DNA of 64,000 nt from Paenibacillus xylanexedens (GTDB taxonomy: Bacteria > Bacillota > Bacilli > Paenibacillales > Paenibacillaceae), in contig NZ_VEBF01000001.1 of NCBI RefSeq assembly GCF_007676705.1, forward strand, positions 2,163,574-2,227,573. The letters run 5' to 3'. Position 1 is the first letter of the stretch; the number at the start of each line of letters is the position of its first letter. This document shows positions 7,491 through 15,899 of the stretch, one piece after another. The notes below the pieces were generated by a model. It made no database searches. It saw nothing but the letters and a program-made list of their open reading frames with translations, and was not told where the DNA came from. The position numbers and the translations under genes are program-made.

Positions 7491-9333
7491 GACGTTTTCC
7501 TCCATCCTGATAGGATAGATCCACATTCATTTCCCATCTCTCCGGGTAATACACAGACAGGTCCTTCTGCTCAAACGCAGCGAATTGCTGTGGAGTTAGC
7601 TCGTATGTGGCCAAATGTCCCTTTTTGTTCTCATGAAGAAAGTAACGTATACCTGGCAAAATCACTTCTTGTTCCAGCAGATTTGGTGCGATGTCATCCG
7701 GTAAATACAGCGAACCTTTATATAAAACCTGGCCCTCGTATCCGGCTTTGGAGGCAAAAACAATGGATTGATCGTACCTAAGGCAGCTCACCAGATTGTA
7801 GGCGTAATGTTCCCCTGCCAATCCAATCAAATCTTCCTCCGTAATCTGAATGTCCAGTTGGTCCCGTTGGGCTGGAGTAAGCTTCGTCACCTGTTCACGG
7901 AAGAACTCATAGATATCGAGTGGTGAGAGCTGCAGATCGTTAATTAGATAATGGATGGTATACGGATATTTGAAGAGACACATGGTGTAAAAATCAACGA
8001 TATTGGAGTATCCTCCTTCCTGCATATAGGAACGGGAGTAATCGAGGAAGTAAAAGTTGGCATAGATAAGCGGATTTTTTTCAATCTCTTTTTTATGCTG
8101 ATCCTCAAGAAAAATGACCATCGACGTATTAACGTTTTCCCAGTCCAGGACCAGTTTTTCAGAATTTCTCATTAACCGCGTGCCTGTGTACGGACTTAAC
8201 AGATTAATGAACGAACGCCATGCCCCAACAACTTTGCAGGCAAAAGCAAGCCGAATGGTAGCTTCAATGTCCTCCTGCTGTTCCTCTGGAAAGCCGAGAA
8301 TGAATGAGGTCGTCGGCATGATGCCATGTTCAAGGCAATTTCGGATGGTCTGATGAATTTTAGAAATTTTGAGACGCTTACCCATCGTGTGCTGGATATG
8401 CTCCGAAGCGCTCTCCACGCCAAAAAATATATAGTTGCAGCCAGCCGCACTGGCGATCCTGCATGTTTTTTCATCCAATGTATCAATCCGTGAGGAGAAT
8501 CCCCAACGAATATCAAGCCCTCGTTCGAGTATCTGTTCCGCTATCCCGTGAATATAGGGTTTATTGGAAGATAAATTGTCGTGTACCAGATTAAAATGAG
8601 TGACGCCATACGTGCGATGCAGATACTCAATTTCGTTAACAACTCGCTCAGCACCCATGACACGATACTTACGTTCCCATACGATGCTTGTAGAACAGAA
8701 GGAACAGTCGAAAGGACAACCCGAACCTGCGTATACCTGCATGTAAATATCTTCAGCATGCTCGATATATGCTCTCATATCAATCAAATCATAAGCAGGA
8801 CGAGGCGATAACATAATATCCTTAATAAGTGGGCGGGGTCCGTTGCTTATTGCGTTCCCCTGGTCATCGCGATAATGAACTCCCTGTATACCCTCCAAGT
8901 CTGCGTGATGTTCAAGTGCATCCAACAACTCAGGGAATGTTACCTCTCCTTCTCCAACGACACAAGAGTCAACAGCCTTAAAGCTGTCCAGAGTCTCGAC
9001 GGGACATAAAGATACGTGGGGTCCTCCAAATGTAATATGTACATGTGGAGCCTTGCGCTTAATCTCACCAGCGAGTTCCACAGCCAGTACATAATTGCTG
9101 CACATTGCCGTAATTCCTACCATATCCGGCTCATGGGCAAGAATATCTTCCGCAGCCCGGACTGCAAACGGCTCAGATATCCAACTGGGATCGATCTCCT
9201 TGTAAAAATCATAATCACATATGACCGGGACATGCCCCTTTTCCCGGATGGCTGAAGCCAGAATAAGCAGATTCAGCGGATATCCGTTAAACGCATTTGA
9301 CGATAATAGCGGCCTAACCAGACAGACTTTCAT
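7483..9333 (-). CDS. Cobalamin-binding radical SAM protein (second of the locus)
   Basis: A 616-residue protein. ATG 9333 is preceded by AGGGGAGA at 7 nt. Residues about 1-140 are a B12-binding Rossmann domain (LILASAIREKGH, DMVGITAM, ITFGGPHVS, VVGEGE). The radical SAM domain has GCPFDCSFC with C206, C210 and C213, followed by FNLVHDNLSSN and TSFILGFPEE. A C-terminal part of about 200 residues is not assigned; it includes LPGIRYFLHENKKGHLATYE. B12-radical SAM proteins often methylate unreactive carbons, but some catalyse ring or bond formation. It lies 15 nt after the upstream B12-radical SAM gene and overlaps the HemN-like gene. Reaction and substrate are inferred from the locus only. Confidence 0.85.
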   Translation of the reverse strand: MKVCLVRPLLSSNAFNGYPLNLLILASAIREKGHVPVICDYDFYKEIDPSWISEPFAVRAAEDILAHEPDMVGITAMCSNYVLAVELAGEIKRKAPHVHITFGGPHVSLCPVETLDSFKAVDSCVVGEGEVTFPELLDALEHHADLEGIQGVHYRDDQGNAISNGPRPLIKDIMLSPRPAYDLIDMRAYIEHAEDIYMQVYAGSGCPFDCSFCSTSIVWERKYRVMGAERVVNEIEYLHRTYGVTHFNLVHDNLSSNKPYIHGIAEQILERGLDIRWGFSSRIDTLDEKTCRIASAAGCNYIFFGVESASEHIQHTMGKRLKISKIHQTIRNCLEHGIMPTTSFILGFPEEQQEDIEATIRLAFACKVVGAWRSFINLLSPYTGTRLMRNSEKLVLDWENVNTSMVIFLEDQHKKEIEKNPLIYANFYFLDYSRSYMQEGGYSNIVDFYTMCLFKYPYTIHYLINDLQLSPLDIYEFFREQVTKLTPAQRDQLDIQITEEDLIGLAGEHYAYNLVSCLRYDQSIVFASKAGYEGQVLYKGSLYLPDDIAPNLLEQEVILPGIRYFLHENKKGHLATYELTPQQFAAFEQKDLSVYYPERWEMNVDLSYQDGGKRHA

Positions 9334-9348
9334 ATCCGTATCTCCCCT

Positions 9349-11499
9349 CTAGTTCATTTGGTGTTTATTAAGGTTACGAGAACGCATTCGCAGTAATCGG
9401 CGCAATGCCTCACCCTTCTTCAGCAGGCTCAAGTTTGGGATACTGTCCAAAATAGAGGCGGCCTCTTCCTCCCTGCCAACAAGCCAGGCTTGCCAAGCGA
9501 CGAGATATTTTCGATAAGCTTCGTAGCCAACCAATGGAACTCTTTCCTGATTCATGCGAAATACGTTAGGATCATCTTCAAACCGTTTCTCCAGTTTTGC
9601 TGCCAGCACTCTAGGACTTTCAGGGGCACAGTAGACCAGCGGGGATAAAGCTTCATCCGCTTGTCCTGGACCGTAATAGCCCTGCTTATCCCGACTTTTT
9701 TTCCATAGCTCAGCATAAGGGGTTCCTGGATAAATTCTCACACCTACGTTGTAATAGAATGTAAACCCTCTAGCCGTATAATCCTGCATTCTGCGTGCAG
9801 CGTAATTCAAAGTCTCTTCGTTCTCGCCCGGTCCACCCAACAATATTCCTGCATAAAACTGCGTTTGATTCAAAAACGGCTGAAACTTGTCAAGCAACAC
9901 TTCAATATCCTTTTCACGAAAATTTTTGTTATAGCTGGTTAACATATTATTGTGAAAATGGTCAATGGCGAACTTGAATCGGTATAATCCGGCAGAAATC
10001 AATAAAGGAATCGCTGACGTATCAAACGGTTTGACATTTAGATAAGCCGTCCACAGAATATATTTTTCAAGCCCACGACGAAGAATCTCCTTGGCAAGAT
10101 CGGTAAGCCTCCGAAAGGGCAGGTTCGCTTCAGAATCCGCAAGATGAAACACCTGTATCCCGTAATGCAGTAACGAGAATTCCATTTCATCCACGACGTC
10201 TTCCACGCTACGCCAACTCATGACTTTACGATTCACCGATTCCAAACAGTAGCTGCAGCCTAACGCACAGCCCTGAGCACCTCTTACCGGTTCAGGCATC
10301 CATTCTTTTCGATTCATCAGGGTATATGGCAAGGTTCTGCGTATTCTTGAGGACTGATCGAGTACACGGGATGTACTCGCAGGACAATGATGAAATTCGT
10401 TGCCTTCCGTCCAGACTGCACCAGGTAAATTCCTCCATATATTATGAAAACCAGCTTGCCAACGATGTTCCTTCTCGTGAACATCACAGGGTCTCCACAT
10501 GGAACACAACTGACCAATCGCCTCATCCGCGGCTCCGATAACACCATAATGCAGTCCGAAATAGTCAAGCAGCAGTTTAGGCGCCGTGCCGAATGCAGCT
10601 CCTCCCATGATTACAGGTCCATCGTATCCTCTTATGCCCCCTTCCACCAATGTTCGAACACTTCTCAGCAAATCCTGAGTATCCACAGCGTTCGAATCTC
10701 CATCCAGACTGTGAATGATTAGAGCATCATCCATATTGCGAAGAGAGAGCCCTATCAGATCAGGTTCAAAATCCCTGATGATCTCCTTCAACCCCTGCTC
10801 CGGTTCAAGATATTCCAAAAAAGGATTCACCAGCCGCGTCTGATACCCATGTTCACGGCTAATGCCGTTCAATATATCCAGACCATACGGACCTGCTATC
10901 AGGTCCGTATATGGATTAGCAAAAATCCATAATATCCTTCCCCGTTGCTGAACTGGCGGAGATTGAAACTCAAACAAAATACGATCACGCGCCATCAATT
11001 GCTGAGATGGGGTGAGCAACAGCTTGCCTGGATTGTACAAGCTGTATCGCTGCTCAGCGGTATTCGTACGGGTACCCATGTAGTTCACTCCTGAAATGAC
11101 ATGGGCTAAAATATTTCCAAGTTCGCTTCTATCGAGATTCTCAAGAATACGTTCTCCACTTAGTAAAATACGATTTCTCCATTCGGCATCATAAAAAAAT
11201 TCATCGAGAATGACTTCTTGTACAGCTTGTCCATTGTTAGATATGGCTTCGCAAAGAATGATCTGAACTGCCCCTTCTCTTGAATGGATTAATGTTGCTT
11301 TGTCAATGCGAATTTCCTTGCCTAGAATCCGAATCGACGGAAGTTCCGGTATCAACCTCCAAATCCACTGAACCTGAACACCAATCGCTGCCCAAGACCG
11401 TGTAATCTCGGCTTGATCGGAGAATCTTTCGGTTGAAAACACTTCAACGGTTAAAGGGTAAGAGAGCTTGTGATTTGTTTGTATGCTGAAGCACCTCAC
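9349..11499 (-). CDS. Cobalamin-binding radical SAM protein with long N-terminal extension (first of the locus)
   Basis: A 716-residue protein and the first gene of the minus-strand unit. Residues 1-190 match no domain I know and may be a substrate-binding part. A B12-binding-like Rossmann domain follows (ILWIFANPYTDLIAGPYGLD, FEPDLIGLSLRNMDD, GPVIMGGAAFG). The radical SAM motif GCALGCSYC has C411, C415 and C418, followed by VFHLADSEANLPFRR and YAGILLGGPGENEET. The C-terminal 100 residues are charged and helical. The start GTG (11499) has only a weak SD region; the CTG at 11505 is an alternative. Likely a peptide maturase, for example a C-methylase. Which residues it changes cannot be read from the sequence. 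Confidence 0.82.
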   Translation of the reverse strand: MRCFSIQTNHKLSYPLTVEVFSTERFSDQAEITRSWAAIGVQVQWIWRLIPELPSIRILGKEIRIDKATLIHSREGAVQIILCEAISNNGQAVQEVILDEFFYDAEWRNRILLSGERILENLDRSELGNILAHVISGVNYMGTRTNTAEQRYSLYNPGKLLLTPSQQLMARDRILFEFQSPPVQQRGRILWIFANPYTDLIAGPYGLDILNGISREHGYQTRLVNPFLEYLEPEQGLKEIIRDFEPDLIGLSLRNMDDALIIHSLDGDSNAVDTQDLLRSVRTLVEGGIRGYDGPVIMGGAAFGTAPKLLLDYFGLHYGVIGAADEAIGQLCSMWRPCDVHEKEHRWQAGFHNIWRNLPGAVWTEGNEFHHCPASTSRVLDQSSRIRRTLPYTLMNRKEWMPEPVRGAQGCALGCSYCLESVNRKVMSWRSVEDVVDEMEFSLLHYGIQVFHLADSEANLPFRRLTDLAKEILRRGLEKYILWTAYLNVKPFDTSAIPLLISAGLYRFKFAIDHFHNNMLTSYNKNFREKDIEVLLDKFQPFLNQTQFYAGILLGGPGENEETLNYAARRMQDYTARGFTFYYNVGVRIYPGTPYAELWKKSRDKQGYYGPGQADEALSPLVYCAPESPRVLAAKLEKRFEDDPNVFRMNQERVPLVGYEAYRKYLVAWQAWLVGREEEAASILDSIPNLSLLKKGEALRRLLRMRSRNLNKHQMN

Positions 11500-11688
11500 T
11501 TTCAGGGCTGGTGACTGTTAGAATGATTCAGCTCATTGCATTCATTGGAAGAGTTTGAGAGTAAATAGACGCAGGATGTGCAGGAGTTAAGTTTCTGTCG
11601 TATCGGTTCTTGAAATCAACGGTACATTTAATGTAAATTACATGGAATAAAGAAGATTTTTATACATAAAAAGGTTTTTTTATTTTTT

Positions 11689-11717
11689 ACTATATTCAAT
11701 TTTCAAAATTCTGTAAA
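11689..11717 (-). promoter_or_regulatory. Probable promoter of the radical SAM/peptide operon
   Basis: On the minus strand TTTACA (11717-11712) is followed after 17 bp by TATAGT (11694-11689). Transcription would start near 11682, giving an untranslated leader of about 180 nt before the first radical SAM gene. The same AT-rich region carries the opposing TATAAT (11738-11743) in front of the formate/nitrite-type channel gene, so the two promoters are back to back. The leader includes the palindrome ACATT-T-AATGT (near 11624-11634). No known regulator box is recognised. Confidence 0.5.
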
Positions 11718-11784
11718 CCCTCAAATCAAAATACAGTTATAATGTAGAAAACTTAGTTCACTCATAACACACTGGAGGATAATT

Positions 11785-12573
11785 ATGGAAACGGAAGCTC
11801 TACGCAACGTGGAACAACTAGCCCTGAAGAAACACAAGATTTATAAACAAAGCTTAATCAGGTACCTTGCACGCTCTATGCTGGCCAGTATGTTTATCGG
11901 ATTCGGCGTCATCGTGGCGTTTAAGACAGGTAACTTCTTTTATATGGAGCAGTCCCCTTTCACCTATCCTATGGCAGCAATTACGTTTGGCGCAGCCATC
12001 ATTCTGATCGCGTACGGTGGCGGTGACCTGTTCACAGGCAATACGTTCTATTACACGTATGCAGCGCTGCGCAAGAAACTTCGCTGGTTCGAAGTGGTCA
12101 AGCTGTGGATTGCGAGTTATAGCGGTAACCTGATGGGCGCAGCCGTATTTGCCCTGTTAATCTACCTGACGGGATTGTTCGACTCGTCTGAGGTGAATGG
12201 GTTTCTGTTAAGCGTGGTGGAACACAAGATGGAAGTTCCGACCATGCAGCTCTTTTTCCGGGGGATATTGTGTAACTGGCTCGTATGTATGGCGTTCTTT
12301 GTGCCGATGTTCATGAAGGAGAATGGAGCGAAAATGTTTGCCATGATGCTCTTTGTGTTCTGCTTCTTCATCTCGGGATATGAGCACAGCATCGCTAATA
12401 TGTGTACGTTCGCAATTGCGCTCGTGCTGAACCATCCGGGGACGATCTCATTTGAAGGCGTGATTCATAACCTGGTTCCCGTGACTTTGGGTAATCTGGT
12501 GGGCGGTGTGCTGCTGATGGGCTTTATGTATTATGCGGTGAACAAACCGTTTCTGGATGAAGAGACACATTAA
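11785..12573 (+). CDS. Formate/nitrite-type channel (FNT family)
   Basis: A 262-residue integral membrane protein with six hydrophobic helices and FNT features: ARSMLASMFIGFGV in helix 1, the GGDLFTGNTF motif after helix 2, and GYEHSIANM before helix 5, whose conserved His lies in the pore. FNT pentamers pass formate, nitrite, hydrosulphide or lactate across the cytoplasmic membrane. TGGAGGATAATT precedes ATG 11785. It is monocistronic, divergent from the radical SAM operon and followed by a strong bidirectional terminator. The narK and nasBC genes are 17 kb away, so nitrite is a reasonable guess, but the exact anion is not shown by the sequence. Confidence 0.85.
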   Translation: METEALRNVEQLALKKHKIYKQSLIRYLARSMLASMFIGFGVIVAFKTGNFFYMEQSPFTYPMAAITFGAAIILIAYGGGDLFTGNTFYYTYAALRKKLRWFEVVKLWIASYSGNLMGAAVFALLIYLTGLFDSSEVNGFLLSVVEHKMEVPTMQLFFRGILCNWLVCMAFFVPMFMKENGAKMFAMMLFVFCFFISGYEHSIANMCTFAIALVLNHPGTISFEGVIHNLVPVTLGNLVGGVLLMGFMYYAVNKPFLDEETH

Positions 12574-12641
12574 TCTTTGGCAAAAAAAGATTTCCTTACA
12601 GCCCGGTCCATCGACCGTGGCTGCTCGGTAAGCCAAACCAT

Positions 12642-12691
12642 AAACACCCCAGCAATCTTCCCATCTCAGGGAGAAGATTGCCGGGGTGTTT
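12642..12691. terminator. Bidirectional terminator between the FNT channel and the WXG100 gene
   Basis: Nearly perfect 19-nt arms, AAACACCCC-A-GCAATCTTC (12642-12660) and GAAGATTGC-C-GGGGTGTTT (12673-12691), with one mismatch. A- and T-rich flanks on both sides fit termination of both convergent genes. Confidence 0.8.
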
Positions 12692-12731
12692 CTCTTCGGG
12701 CAGGCTCACGGATGCCAATCCCATCCGTGGC

Positions 12732-13718
12732 TTAGAAGTAATCCCGCCACGGAGTATATTCAATTTCGTTGTCGCCGCGCGTGACCACGATCATATTTTC
12801 CATTTTGCCCGTTTCCTTATTGGTACGGTAGATCATCGTACGTGTCTCGCCTTCTTCCGGCACAGAGAACAGGAACTTGTCCGCGACGAGGGATGAACCG
12901 AGTCCTGTCGCATGTTCGGTGAAGGCAGAGCCCGTCTTGCTTGTGAGCAGCAGACCAATGCCGTAAGCTGTAGCCGTTTGTGCCACTTTGCCAAAGAGAT
13001 GCTCGCCTTGACTGGTTGTGTGCGTTTGCTCCGAATACTTATACTTTTCCGTATCCTTGCTATAGTCCACCACATTGCCCTGTTTATCCAGACTGATGGT
13101 GGTCGTTTCGCCCTTGTCGCTTTTCACCTGATACGTACCCACGATGGAATCCTCGGTAATTTTCACCGTCTTGCCCGTATTGGGGTCAGTCTGATAGATT
13201 ACATCTTCATACTGAAGCCGAATGATGTTCATGCTGGCCTGAATCTGCTGCGCCAGTTCTTCGTCACCCATCTCTTTGGCTTTCTTCAGCATTTCCTCAT
13301 AGTTTTGGTATTTCTCGGCATCCTTCTCATCCCATTCATCCATGTTTTTCGGTGGGCCTGACGTTTTGCCTAGAACATCGCCTTTTTGTTTACCCATGGT
13401 TGTAATCGTCTGTGCAGCGGTCAAAGCCGCCATAAGCGCCTTGCTCACTGCATCTTCATCTGTTGTACGAAAACGCTCGGCAATCTTCTTTAGCTCTGAT
13501 TGGATGGACAGAACCAGTTCCAGAACAGATTTCATTGTGCCTTGAGCCGTTGAATAATCGCTGTAAAAACGCTCCCGCTCCATGCCATCCCAGTTGCTGC
13601 GCATGACACTCATCTTGCTATCCAATGTGGACATGAATCCCGATAATTGCTGATGCGCCTGAGCAAACTGCCCACTGACCTTCTCCAGTTGTTCCGGTGT
13701 CACCTTGATCTGTGTCAT
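12732..13718 (-). CDS. Long WXG100-family protein, possible type VII secretion substrate
   Basis: A 328-residue protein; ATG 13718 has GAGGAG 8 nt upstream (the longer frame to 13727 is less likely). Residues 1-100 form a WXG100 helical hairpin: KVTPEQLEKVSGQFAQAHQQ, the turn SNWDGMERERFYSDY and a second helix. Family members are usually about 100 residues; here a charged linker (about 115-160) and a 170-residue C-terminal part rich in beta-strand-like segments follow, with TYQVKSDKGETTTISLDKQG and ending in EYTPWRDYF. Such fusions are often ESX/Yuk-type secreted effectors, but I recognise no toxin motif and see no immunity or secretion genes next to it. Function of the tail unknown. Confidence 0.7.
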   Translation of the reverse strand: MTQIKVTPEQLEKVSGQFAQAHQQLSGFMSTLDSKMSVMRSNWDGMERERFYSDYSTAQGTMKSVLELVLSIQSELKKIAERFRTTDEDAVSKALMAALTAAQTITTMGKQKGDVLGKTSGPPKNMDEWDEKDAEKYQNYEEMLKKAKEMGDEELAQQIQASMNIIRLQYEDVIYQTDPNTGKTVKITEDSIVGTYQVKSDKGETTTISLDKQGNVVDYSKDTEKYKYSEQTHTTSQGEHLFGKVAQTATAYGIGLLLTSKTGSAFTEHATGLGSSLVADKFLFSVPEEGETRTMIYRTNKETGKMENMIVVTRGDNEIEYTPWRDYF

Positions 13719-13787
13719 CCTGTACACTCCTCTGCGTGTTCATTAACATCCTGTGGTCAACCAATGACGCTCTCTCTCAACCAGTTC

Positions 13788-14071
13788 CTATATGATCTCC
13801 AGATGCAATAGCGGAAACGGATGACCGGAACTATCCAACTCGGACCGCCCTATCTGTACCAATCCCATCTTTTGATAGAATCGGGTTGCTCCACTATTCT
13901 GCTCATTGACATCTACCTTGAGGTGACGACCTTTGATTTTGAAGGGCTCACCACTTGTTGATAGAACTGAATGTGATGCTCTTCCAAAAACGTATGTGTT
14001 GCCCGAACAGCACTCTCCCAGATCTCGACCAACTTGTCATGATCCTGTTCCCGATATGCAACGATTATCAT
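13788..14071 (-). pseudogene. Remnant of a GNAT acetyltransferase (YjaB-like)
   Basis: ATG 14071, with GGGAGA upstream, opens a frame reading MIIVAYREQDHDKLVEIWES then AVRATHTFLEEHHIQFYQQ, the start of a YjaB-type GNAT enzyme. This frame soon stops. In another frame the end of the same enzyme is present: HLKVDVNEQNSGATRFYQ, then GRSELDSSGHPFPLLHLEII and TAG (13788-13790). The middle part with the acetyl-CoA binding loop is missing and the join near 13920-13960 changes frame. The total of 284 bp compares with about 440-450 bp for an intact gene. The gene is therefore broken by an internal deletion with a frame change. Confidence 0.75.
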
Positions 14072-14117
14072 GTCCAATGTATTCTCCCTTTTCTAGTAAA
14101 AGTAAAAGGCTATGTAC

Positions 14118-14141
14118 AAGCCCGATCCTGAGATCGGACTT
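14118..14141. other. Short hairpin in the gap before the GH30 gene end
   Basis: Arms AAGCCCGATC (14118-14127) and GATCGGACTT (14132-14141) pair with one mismatch around a 4-nt loop. There is no good T run on either side, so the termination function is uncertain. The rest of 14072-14226 shows nothing recognisable. Confidence 0.35.
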
Positions 14142-14226
14142 ATTTAACACATCAAATTTGAAATAACTCTACGTATATTTTACCATGTCCATCATTCAAT
14201 CTGTATCCATAATTTCCAATCTTGAG

Positions 14227-15798
14227 TCAACGCTCTACCCCCGTTTTCGGATTCCAGCGGAAGGTTGCTGCCGATTGGGAAGGCAGTACATATCTAAACG
14301 AATCACCATCCATGACTACATCAAAGGAAACTTCAGCCTCACCCGTGTTAGCCGCAACCAGCACCATCGTTCCATCCGAATTGCGGAAGGCTACGTTCTC
14401 GATCTGACCCTGTTCTTGCGTGGAATCCACTCTTACAGCTCCCGGGCGCACATAACGGCTGATGTGACCTAACGCATAATACTCGACATTCCTAGTGATT
14501 TCATTATTCTCCGGGTCAATCGTCACAACCCCACGGCAGTTCTCGCAGCCGCCGTTCGTGGGTCCACCTTGCGGATCGAGTGCAATGTTCCAGAGCAGCA
14601 CATTCTTCGCCCAGTTGCGAGGTGCACCAATGATGAGATTGGACATCTGCCAGCTCAGATTCTCGCCAAAATCAGGACTCCACTCCCCACCACTACATTC
14701 GGTAAAATAGATATTTTTGTCCGGGAAGCTCTCATGCACTTCCGACATGGCAGATGGATCACCTGCATAACAGTGAAAAGCAGATCCATCGATATAGGCA
14801 GCAGCCTGCTCATCACCGAGCACCTTGCTGGTATATTCGACCGCCTGATCCCAGTTATGGTCATACGCGATGATTCGCGTATCCAGTCCCGCATCCTGTA
14901 GCGCCGGGCCAAGATAATCCCGAATGAACATGGCTTGTTCTTCGGCTCCCATACTCATACTCGGATATTTATCCGAGGTGAACTCCGGTTCATTTTGCAA
15001 CGTTATTCCGTAGATGGGAATGCCCTTCGCCTGATAAGCTTCAATATATTTCACAAAATATCTCGCGTACGCTTCATACACCTGGGGATCGTTGTAATCC
15101 AGATACCAGCCGTTAGTCGTCTTCTCCCCATATTTCATCCATGCAGGGGCCGTCCACGGGGTACCCAACACTTTAAGATCCGGTTTCAGCCCAGTCACAC
15201 GCTCCAGCATATTCACAACTTCCTGATCCTTTTCAATCGAAAAGTGTTCCATGTCATAATCCGTGCCGGACTCGATATCATCATAGGTATAACTTGAAGC
15301 CTCACCTGATTCATCCACTGAATAATCGGAGGCACCTATCGTATGACGCACCATATCCATGTTCAACCCTTCCGTCGAGAACAGGTCCTTTAATAGTTGT
15401 TCTTGCTGTTCCTCTGGAAGCTGGTTGATTAGATGCGCAGATGAACCCGTCATCGCTGCGCCGAAACCATCCATGGTCTGATAGGTCTTGTCCGAATCAA
15501 TCTGTATGGTAAACTCCGACGGGGAAGGTTCAGACTCCGGCGTTGTAGAATCTGAAGAGCTTGTGTCTGCATCATGTTGATCTGTAATTGGAATGGGCTT
15601 CTGTGGTGTAAGCAGATTTTGCTGATCTCCCGTGGTTAACCATACTTCTGCTTCTGCCTCTGCCTGCTTCTCCGCAACCGGTGGCGGAACGGGTTGTTCA
15701 CTTCGATTGAGGCTAAGCCAGATTCCTACACCGATACAACACACAGCGATTAACAAGATGATCCATCGTTTGGGATGCTCTCGCCAGCCTATGTTCAT
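14227..15798 (-). CDS. GH30-family glycoside hydrolase (membrane-anchored or secreted)
   Basis: A 523-residue protein. After 12 charged residues it has a hydrophobic helix WIILLIAVCCIGVGIWLSL, then a Ser/Pro/Glu-rich linker to about residue 95. The catalytic TIM barrel plus beta domain follows: GFGAAMTGSSA, LKVLGTPWTAPAWMK, the acid/base Glu in TLQNEPEF (about 268) and the nucleophile Glu in IYFTECSGG (about 367). The family includes glucosylceramidases and endo-beta-1,6-glucanases; the sequence fits the latter, acting on fungal or other beta-1,6-glucan, but substrate is inferred. GGAGAG precedes GTG 15801/ATG 15798. It lies 101 bp after the GH3 gene on the same strand, with a modest terminator between them. 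Confidence 0.87.
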   Translation of the reverse strand: MNIGWREHPKRWIILLIAVCCIGVGIWLSLNRSEQPVPPPVAEKQAEAEAEVWLTTGDQQNLLTPQKPIPITDQHDADTSSSDSTTPESEPSPSEFTIQIDSDKTYQTMDGFGAAMTGSSAHLINQLPEEQQEQLLKDLFSTEGLNMDMVRHTIGASDYSVDESGEASSYTYDDIESGTDYDMEHFSIEKDQEVVNMLERVTGLKPDLKVLGTPWTAPAWMKYGEKTTNGWYLDYNDPQVYEAYARYFVKYIEAYQAKGIPIYGITLQNEPEFTSDKYPSMSMGAEEQAMFIRDYLGPALQDAGLDTRIIAYDHNWDQAVEYTSKVLGDEQAAAYIDGSAFHCYAGDPSAMSEVHESFPDKNIYFTECSGGEWSPDFGENLSWQMSNLIIGAPRNWAKNVLLWNIALDPQGGPTNGGCENCRGVVTIDPENNEITRNVEYYALGHISRYVRPGAVRVDSTQEQGQIENVAFRNSDGTMVLVAANTGEAEVSFDVVMDGDSFRYVLPSQSAATFRWNPKTGVER

Positions 15799-15829
15799 CA
15801 CGCTTCACTCTCCTTCCATTGTGGAAAAA

Positions 15830-15851
15830 GCCGCGGCCATTAGGCCACGAC
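15830..15851 (-). terminator. Weak terminator between the GH3 and GH30 genes
   Basis: Arms GCCGCGGCC (15830-15838) and GGCCACGAC (15843-15851) pair at 7 of 9 positions. On the minus strand the hairpin is followed by TTTTTCC. It would stop part of the transcription coming from the GH3 gene before the GH30 start. Confidence 0.5.
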
Positions 15852-15899
15852 TCATTTTCACTATATATATGAATTAGAACAAACTGCATTTCGCACAGA

